64,000 bases of DNA from Raffaelea ambrosiae (Eukaryota; Ascomycota; Sordariomycetes; Ophiostomatales; Ophiostomataceae), in NCBI GenBank assembly GCA_002778195.1, contig PCDI01000001.1, forward strand, positions 5,109,869 to 5,173,868, read 5' to 3'. This document shows, piece by piece, positions 57,101 through 64,000 of this stretch (position 1 is its first letter; the number at the start of each line of letters is the position of its first letter). A program made the translations under genes and the position numbers. The notes under the pieces are model-generated. The model saw only the letters and a list, made by a program, of their open reading frames with translations, was not told the DNA's origin and did no database searches.

Positions 57101-58992
57101 GCGGCGTGGTGGCGGCGGGGATCCACGCGGTAGTACTTGGTGCACACCTCCTGCACGCGCGCGATGCAGCCCGCCGCCGTGATGGTCTCGAAGACGGCGT
57201 CGATCAGCTGGCCGATGCTCGACGTGAGGATGCTGAAGAGGGTCAGGGTGCCAAACGCCACGCTGGCCGACAAGATTGGCGCGCCGGCGTCGATGCGGGC
57301 CGTGTCCTTGTTGCGGATCCAGACGTACGTGGCAAACCCAAAGGCCGGGACCAGCGCCGTGGCCGCCTGGGCCAGCGTGGCCACCACAATGACAAAGGCC
57401 CGGAACCGCTGCGACCGGTGCACCTCGTGGACCCGCGCGGCCGTGAGGCTGCGCAGCAGGCCCGCGCCGAAGCCCATCATCTTGATGCTCTTGAAGTCGG
57501 CCAGGATCTTGACCACCTGGGCGACGCGGATCTCGGTCGCCTCGAACCAGTGCCGCTGCGCATTGCTGCCGGCCACGGACACGCTGAGCACCGCGCCCAT
57601 GCAGGCCAGCGACACGCCCAGCGCGGGCACCATGGCGATGCCGACGGCCCGGTAGATCAGAAACAGCGACACCGCCGTCGTGATGAGGTTGGCCCAGATC
57701 TCGTGGATCTCGCGCGCCCCAAACTGGATCCGCTCAATGTCGGCGCTGACCAGCGTCGTGGCCGAGCCGGCCAGCTCGGCCGCCGAGTCCAGGTGGGCGA
57801 GGCGCTGGAAGACAAAGTCGGTCATGCTGGCGCGGATGGAGACCGCCGCCCGCACGGCATTCTGGCGGTAGAGCGCATAGGTGACCTAGTTGTGCGTCAG
57901 GAGAGAGGATGATTTTTGGGGAAGAAGACAGGGCCGGAGAAAAAAAAAAGGGGGGGGGGTAGCACAAACAGCCAAGCCAAGGTAGACCAGCAAATAGGCC
58001 CCGACCAGCGCATTCTTGGTTTGCTGCGACGTGGCCGGATTGGGAATCGTCCGCGTGGCCGTCTCGACGAGAAAGGCCTGGGCCAGGGTCAGGGCCAGAA
58101 AACAGGCCCGCGGCAGAATGGGCTTCATGATGTCGCGCCAATGGCGCTGGGCCACGCTGTACAGGAGCGGCTTGTCGCAGTCGGTAATGGCCTGGTCGTC
58201 GAGTCGGCACATGGTCAGCCGGGCGTCGACCGAAGGCAGGACGGCCGCCGTAAACATGTGGCGGTAGCCGTGCAGGAACGTCGGCACCATCCACGTCAGC
58301 AGGGACCGCTCGACAATGCCGCGCTGCTCTTCCGGGGACGGCTTCTCGTCCATCTCTTTCCGCACGAGGCCGTCCTTGGGTGCCAGCTCCAGCCCCAGCG
58401 CCAGGCCCATCAGGACCGCCGTCGCCACCCAGCTGGCCAGCACGCCGGTCGAGCTCGGCATGTGCCACAGCGTGCGCGCGCGCGCGGCATTCAGCGGCGC
58501 CGCCGCCAGGAGATACAGCGTGAGCACCGACGAGGGGCGCGGCGACCGGCGCTGTTCCAGATACGACAGGACGCCCATGACCGCCATGGCCACCAGCCCC
58601 ACGGCCGTGACCGCAACGGTGGCCCGCGTGTTGGCCGCCGGGTTCCGGCAGACAAAGACCAAGAAGATGATTTGCGAGACAAAGATGGCCGGGTAGATGA
58701 TCTGGTCGCGTCAGTTTGGGGGGGCGTGGGATGGTCGTTTTGGGTTTTCCACCCCCTCCAGAGTCCCTCTACTCACCGACTTCAACGCCCCCAACAGAGA
58801 CGTTCGAATGACTACCTCGGCGCGCAGCAGTTTGGGGCCCCGCCATCCCAGTGCCAGAAACACCACACAGAGCGCCGGCACGATGAAAAAGATGGTCTCT
58901 TCGAACAACAAGGTAAAGTCAAAGTTGTCCAGACAGCCCCGGACCACGGGGCCAAAGACATCCTCCTCGACGCGTGTACACTCGCCACGCAT
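54102..58992 (-). CDS. ABCC-type (multidrug-resistance-associated) ABC exporter
   Basis: Full-length exporter of 1433 residues in nine exons: 58777-58992, 57970-58701, 56674-57885, 56105-56618, 55834-56029, 55701-55751, 54942-55616, 54782-54865, 54102-54723. Layout is TMD0-TMD1-NBD1-TMD2-NBD2. NBD1: Walker A GPMAAGKST near 627, Q-loop DQNPWL, signature LSGGQK, Walker B ILVLDDCLSGLD with Asp where canonical sites have Glu, usual for ABCC proteins. NBD2: Walker A GRTGSGKST near 1225, altered signature LSHGEK, Walker B LVLLDEPTSKAD. The GTTTGT donor of intron 2 is less typical. The gene lies between the LaeA-like and NRPS genes, so export of or self-protection against the product is likely; this is inference. 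Confidence 0.92.
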
Positions 58993-61433
58993 GTCTTCTT
59001 TCGTGGTTGTGTGTGTCGGTGGTTCTGTTCTTCTTGAAAAAAAACTCATAAAAAAATAAAAAATCTCGAGGCCACTTCCTTGTGCTGGGGGAACAAAAGT
59101 CGTCCAAAGGGGTGAGGCCGGCCAACCTCTTAGAAGGGGGAGTGAAGCCCTACCAGCACCCGGATCAGAATTGCTCTACACACTGCTCCTGCAAACTTAG
59201 TCAGGCCTAAACGTACGTAATCAGCGTCCCTTCTTATTGTCCACGCAAGGTGTTAAAGCACCCGCCAAGCTCCTCACTCTGGGATGGGTCAACGATGGGG
59301 TGGCTGTGCCGTTATCGACCGAGATCCAGGAACAGAAACGAAGAAGATAACCTACCAAATGGTACCACTTGTACCCGGACGGAGCCAGTCATCGCATCAC
59401 CGCGTCCACATAACTGCAATCCACGGTCATCATCAATCCCTTGCCATGTAAGATTCAAGAAATACGAGCACCGAAAACAAGATGCATTCTGGTAGATATT
59501 TTTCTGTGGCGTTGTTGAAAAAGAGGACGGAGAAGGAGCATGGACATGCGCGTGGTTGTTGTTGATTCGTCCTGAGGGGCGGGCCCGAGAAAGTGTGGAT
59601 CTTGTACGAACTGACCATACATTGTACAGGATCGAAGACAGTTTCTCCCTAGACCCACTCCTTCTGACACAAACGGCAGGCAGCAGCACGCGGGTGTCCC
59701 CGCTGAAAATCCCACTTTAGCCCCAATTCGTTATGAACACAGAAACGATAACTCCCTGTCTAGTTGGTCTTGCTAAATCCACCCCCCTGCAAATAATAGC
59801 CGAGCCCTCGCTACGGAGCCAAAAGCTTATTTGTATCGTCTTATTCTGTGTCATCTTGGAATCATGTTATTGTTTATGTTTTTTACTTCTTCCCGTCCCT
59901 TGATCCTCCGAATGATAACTTTCCATTAAGTCTGCAAGCCAAAATCTTCAGCGGCCAACGGTCAACGGTGGACCGAGACGAAGCCGTGCAATTCCCAGGC
60001 CACGGCAACTAAACCCGCCTTCGAGTACAGCCGAGTCAAGGTCACGCATGGGGGAACGGGTATTCCATGTGTTGGATGGAATTGTTGGGCATTGCGTGTG
60101 GCATTGCGTGTTTTGTAAACGCAGAGTTAACTGGATTTTTCATTTTCTTTTCTTTTTCAAAAAAGAAAAACAGAAAAACAGAAAATAAAAGAAAAAGAAA
60201 GAAAGAATAGAACATGGAGCACAAAATCAAAAACACAGGACAATCTCCTTCCTTCACGTGGCCAGACTCCATTCAACCCAGTACCTGCAGTTCATGGAAC
60301 CAACCATAGTATCGGGAGTATGGGCCAATATTACTTATGCATCGCATATTGACAAACAACCGCCACGTTGCAGTAAAGTGGACAGTTCCGGGATACCCGT
60401 GTACCGGTTGACAGGGATGGTACCGGAGAAAGCATTGCAGATCTGTGGCTGGATGACCAAGTAGAGCATAATATGTAGCGGGTTGTGGAGTCGGACGAAG
60501 AGGAAAAAATGGGCTTTTCTTGCAAGTAAGAGGCGGAGGGGGGAAGATGATTATGATATGGACGTTTCTTTTTTACCAGAGTAGTACCGGGATTCCCAAG
60601 GATTGGCAGGATCACCAGGTTCTTTATTGACACGGTGAATAACAACATCGGTCGAGACACTGGTTCGCCGACACTGATTAACAACCGTGGGTTAACGACC
60701 GATTTAGTCAGCTTACACAGAGCCTTTGGTTGATTACTATTGGACGGCTGCCAACCCTCCCATCTCGTTGACTTCATCCAAGTACGAGGTACTCGCTCGT
60801 GAGCAGACGCACGACACAACATATGGACTTTCCGTTTGGTCTTATGTTTTCTCCCAGCTCCAGAACAACATCTACCCCTGATCGCTGTTAGGTTTGTTTT
60901 GCAGTGCACAACGAAGGCCACGACAACGCTGGATCTGGATACCCTCCGTTTCTCCTGAACTCTACTCCAGGAAACAGGCTATCATCGCCGGCATCGAGAC
61001 TGTTCCTGAAGCTACTCACTACCTACCCGTTCTCACAAAAAAAAACTTACAATCACCAGCAACACATCTGTTTCTGGATTTTTTTTTCTTTGCAGAAAAA
61101 ACAGCCATTGCTAGCAACAACTCTGTTGCTGATGCACTACTAACCACCCTTTCTTGCTGCTGTTGTTCAGGAAACTACTATCGTCAGCATCGATACTTTT
61201 GCTGATACTACTAACTATTCTCCCCGTCTTCAGGATAAGTATCATCACCACCAAAAAAAAGATCTCTTCCTGACACGACTCACCTTACTGCTCTTTGCCT
61301 CAGTCCCCCATTCCTATCTCTCGTCTCGTTTCTACTGTCCTCGTGCCCTTTTCTCTCTCTCTCTCTCATTTCGCTTTTCCTTTTTTATACCAGTTTACCG
61401 TTCTACTGTTTTTCTACCATTCTTGTTTCTATC
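58993..61433. promoter_or_regulatory. divergent region between ABC exporter and NRPS
   Basis: This 2.4-kb stretch carries both promoters and no supported gene. A/T-rich tracts lie at 60140-60220, and CT-rich sequence at 61280-61430 forms the NRPS leader. A minus-strand frame at 60331-60921 lacks an ATG and matches nothing known. No confident TATA box was found. Confidence 0.45.
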
Positions 61434-64000
61434 ATGGACAACTCGAACTGTTCCCAGATGCCCATTCGGTCAGCGCGTGACGCGCTCGGGCAAGCTGCGG
61501 CGCACGTGTTTGACGTGGAAGAGCACACGCTCGATTGGAACAAGTCGTTTCTGCTGCTCGGCGGCGACTCCATTCTGGCCATTGATTTCATTGTCAAATG
61601 CCGCAAGGCCGGGCTGCACGTGGACATGTCGGACCTGTTGACGGCGGAGACGTTGGGCGCCCTTGCGGACGCCATTGACCGAAAGAATGGGGTGCCAGAC
61701 GACGTGGGCGGAGCCATCGAAGACGAAAACGTCCGTGGCCACGACAACCAAGCCAACGGGGACGCCAACAACGACCACGCCACGCCGCCCTGGCAGGTAC
61801 CCGACGCACTGGTCGCCGACCTGCAGGCGCACCACATCGCCCTGGACGACATTGCCTGCATGGCCCCCTGCTCGTCGGTGCAAGAGGGGTTCTTTGTCAG
61901 CCAAGCCATCAATCCGACGTCCTACATCAGCCACATCGCGCTGAGGATGGTCACCGCCAACGACAAGGGCGACGGACGGCGTCCGGACACGGACAAGGTC
62001 GTGGACGCGTGGCGGGATATTGTGCGACGCCATGCCATCTTGCGGACGACCTTTGCCGAGAGCCATGCCCGGCCGGGCCACTTTGACCAGCTCGTGCTGA
62101 AGCCGCACGTGGCTCCGCGGATTGTGGTCCTCCACGCCGACGACGACGCCGCGGCGGCCGGCGTCCCGCCGTTCGCCCTGGACAAGTATCAAGTGCCGAT
62201 GCGTCTGTGTGTCTACGAGGTCGACGCCAACGAGCTGCGGCTGGAGCTGGAGATTTCCCACGCCCTGGTGGACGGCCACTCGGGTGGCATCCTGCTGCAC
62301 GATCTGCGCGCGAGTTATCTGCACACGGCGTACTTTTCCGACAACCAGCTGGCCTACACGAGCTTTGCCACCCACCAGCAGCATCTCAAGCAGCTGGCCA
62401 GCAGCCATAGCAGCCGCAGTGGCAGCACAGCAACAACAACGACGACGACGACGACAACAGCGACCGATAGCGGTAGCGACAACGGCAGCACGACCGCTAG
62501 TAGCGCCAGCACGGCCGAGACGGAGGCCTCGGCCGCCACGGCCACGGCGGGCGTCGACTACTGGACCGCGTACCTGCAGAAGGCGACCGAGTCCCACCTG
62601 CCCGTGACCACCAGCAACCCGCAGCTGGACCAGCTGGCGACGGCGCACACGCGGTTCGCGCTGCCCGACGACGGCCGGCTGCGCGCCGTCTGCAGCCGCA
62701 CGATGGTGACGCCGGCCAACCTGTTCCACGTAGCCTGGGCGCTGGCGATCCGGCGGTTCGTCCTGGCCGACACGATCACGTTTGCGTACATAGTCTCGGG
62801 CCGGCACAGCGACCTCGAGGGCGCCGACGGCACGGTGGGCCCCTTTGTCAACACGCTGCCGTGCAGCCTGACGTTGACGCGCGCGACCAGCACGGGCGAC
62901 GCGCTGCGGCTGGCGCGCCAGGATCGACACGCGGCGCTGCCGTTTGAGAACGTGCCGATTGCCGACATGGTGGCCGTCGGATCCTCGGGCTCCTCGGGCA
63001 AGGCGCCGACGCCCTCGCTGAAGCAGCTGGGCAACACGCTGCTCTCGGTGGAGCGGGAGGCGAGCAACAAGGACCTGCCGTTTGTGGAGGGGACCACGAT
63101 GACGCTGGACGCGCGGACGAGCGCCACAGATGTATGTTTTTTTTCTTTTTTTTTTTCTTTCTATTTTTCTTTTCTTTTCTTTTCTTTTCTTTTCTTTTCC
63201 GTCTCACCTGCTCGATTCGTACCTGCCTCGCCTGCCCCCGCTGACCAGACAGTTCGACGTCACGGCCAATGTCCGCTTCAGCGACGACCATGTCGACCTG
63301 AGCCTCGAGTACTGGGGCTCGCGCGTGGCGGCGCCGGTGGCCCAGGCCCAGATGACGGCCTTTCAGGAAGCCGTTCTCTTCTTGCTGGCGAGCCACGACA
63401 ACAGCCGCCTCGGCGACTTCCCCAGCCTGGACGCCCACGACCGCCAGACTATTGCCGGATGGAACGCGACCATGCCGCCGCGCGAAGAGCGCTGCGTGCA
63501 CGAGGTCGTGCTCGACCGGCTCACGGGGCCCACCGCCACGGCCCACGCCCACGACGCCCTGGCCATCAGCGCGTGGGACGGCGACATGACGTATGGCCAG
63601 CTGGAGGCGACCAGCCGTCGACTGGCGCACCACCTGGTGGCCGACGTCGGCGTGCGGCCCGAGGCCATGGTCGGCCTCTGCATGGACAAGTCGCGGTGGG
63701 GCGTGGTGGCGATGCTGGCCATTCTCCGGGCTGGCGGCGCCGTGGTCCCCCTCGGGGCGCAGCATCCGCTGGCGCGCATCGAGGGCATTCTCGACGACAC
63801 GGCCGCGCAGGTGATCCTGGTCGACCGCGTGCAGGCGCAGCGGCTGGCGGAGCTGACGGGCAAGACGGGGCCGATCCAGCGGATCGCGGTCGACGCCTTT
63901 TTCGAGGCCCCCTCGGCCACCCCGCCCGCGACGCCCGCTGCGCTGCCCACGTCCGCGCGTCCGGACCACGCCGCCTGGGTCATCTACACGTCGGGCAGCA
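61434..64000 (+). CDS. nonribosomal peptide synthetase, N-terminal part (T-C-A), cut by the window end
   Basis: Start ATG at 61434; exon 1 61434-63131 (566 codons), intron 63132-63252 with a CT-rich tract, exon 2 from 63253 to the window end. It opens with a thiolation domain (Ser46 in LLLGGDSILAI), then a condensation domain: MAPCSSVQEGFFVS near 142, SHALVDGHSGG with catalytic His at 276 (first His of the usual pair is Ser), VGPFVNTLPC and the C-terminal FDVTANVRFS after the intron. An adenylation domain begins near 650 (MTYGQLEATSRRLAHHL, LRAGGAVVPLG) and is cut inside YTSGS. A T-C start without an A domain suits loading with an acyl chain made elsewhere, as in emericellamide synthetase. 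A Ser/Thr-rich insertion interrupts the C domain. Amino-acid specificity cannot be read. Confidence 0.93.
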   Translation, partial: MDNSNCSQMPIRSARDALGQAAAHVFDVEEHTLDWNKSFLLLGGDSILAIDFIVKCRKAGLHVDMSDLLTAETLGALADAIDRKNGVPDDVGGAIEDENVRGHDNQANGDANNDHATPPWQVPDALVADLQAHHIALDDIACMAPCSSVQEGFFVSQAINPTSYISHIALRMVTANDKGDGRRPDTDKVVDAWRDIVRRHAILRTTFAESHARPGHFDQLVLKPHVAPRIVVLHADDDAAAAGVPPFALDKYQVPMRLCVYEVDANELRLELEISHALVDGHSGGILLHDLRASYLHTAYFSDNQLAYTSFATHQQHLKQLASSHSSRSGSTATTTTTTTTTATDSGSDNGSTTASSASTAETEASAATATAGVDYWTAYLQKATESHLPVTTSNPQLDQLATAHTRFALPDDGRLRAVCSRTMVTPANLFHVAWALAIRRFVLADTITFAYIVSGRHSDLEGADGTVGPFVNTLPCSLTLTRATSTGDALRLARQDRHAALPFENVPIADMVAVGSSGSSGKAPTPSLKQLGNTLLSVEREASNKDLPFVEGTTMTLDARTSATDVCFFSFFFSFYFSFLFFSFLFFSVSPARFVPASPAPADQTVRRHGQCPLQRRPCRPEPRVLGLARGGAGGPGPDDGLSGSRSLLAGEPRQQPPRRLPQPGRPRPPDYCRMERDHAAARRALRARGRARPAHGAHRHGPRPRRPGHQRVGRRHDVWPAGGDQPSTGAPPGGRRRRAARGHGRPLHGQVAVGRGGDAGHSPGWRRRGPPRGAASAGAHRGHSRRHGRAGDPGRPRAGAAAGGADGQDGADPADRGRRLFRGPLGHPARDARCAAHVRASGPRRLGHLHVGQ
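62426..62462 (+). repeat. ACG/ACA microsatellite coding poly-Thr in the NRPS C domain
   Basis: About ten consecutive Thr codons form a trinucleotide run inside a longer Ser/Thr/Ala insertion of roughly 55 codons (62399-62560) in the condensation domain. The run stays in frame. Confidence 0.85.

Noticed and set aside
60331..60921. Minus-strand frame of 196 codons between the ABC and NRPS genes
   Set aside because: It lacks an ATG start, has no recognisable fold and lies in a region expected to hold two promoters.
61470..63969. Two long minus-strand frames (61470-62930 and 62848-63969) opposite the NRPS
   Set aside because: Both are shadows of the T-C-A coding sequence; the sense strand has all expected motifs and the antisense products have none.
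1..64000. CRISPR arrays, rRNA and tRNA genes
   Set aside because: No spaced direct repeats, rRNA-like blocks or complete tRNA cloverleaf with a GGTTCGANNCC loop were found by eye. The 60-base repeats at 28691-28864 are coding.

Overview
The window is nuclear DNA of a filamentous ascomycete (Pezizomycotina). Most genes carry short GT-AG introns of about 50-250 bases, several first exons are tiny, and the protein set is typical of that group: a HET-domain protein, a secreted KatG, a highly reducing polyketide synthase, a LaeA-type methyltransferase and a fungal nonribosomal peptide synthetase (NRPS). Five N bases at 31610-31614 mark a draft-assembly gap. All gene models below were spliced by eye from splice sites and reading-frame continuity.

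Left part (1-13.9 kb), general and catabolic genes: a secreted catalase-peroxidase (425-3245, +); a small unrecognised frame broken by one stop (3492-4190, -); a HET-domain incompatibility-type protein (4723-7149, -); a small gene whose product looks like a retrotransposon gag N-terminus (7708-8525, +); a divergent pair encoding a cyanuric acid hydrolase-like enzyme (8728-9846, -) and an allophanate hydrolase-like amidase (10243-11634, +) sharing a 396-base promoter with GATA sites; and an N2227/carnosine N-methyltransferase-like protein with an N-terminal hydrophobic segment (12317-13901, +).

Middle part (13.9-30.4 kb), gene-poor: a possible regulator-like protein (17842-19442, +), a five-exon gene joining two zinc-finger-like motifs to a TenA/heme-oxygenase-like domain (21410-24017, -), and a large sterol-glucosyltransferase-like protein ending in three ubiquitin-interacting motifs (25235-28885, +).

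Right part (30.4-64 kb), a polyketide-peptide biosynthetic cluster: acyl-AMP/CoA ligase (30455-32819, -), a four-pass MARVEL-like membrane protein (34985-35672, +), a reducing PKS with KS-AT-DH-cMeT-ER-KR-ACP (36827-45123, -), a free-standing thioesterase (47652-48557, +), an MFS transporter (49028-50930, +), a LaeA-like methyltransferase (52067-53606, +), an ABCC exporter (54102-58992, -) and the start of an NRPS beginning T-C-A (61434 to the window end, +). The inferred route is: the PKS makes a reduced, probably methyl-branched acid; the thioesterase frees it; the ligase activates it and loads it on the NRPS N-terminal T domain; the first C domain joins it to an amino acid; the product, probably a lipo(depsi)peptide, leaves through the ABC and/or MFS pump. 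The logic resembles emericellamide-type clusters, but no separate acyltransferase gene is seen and the rest of the NRPS lies outside the window.
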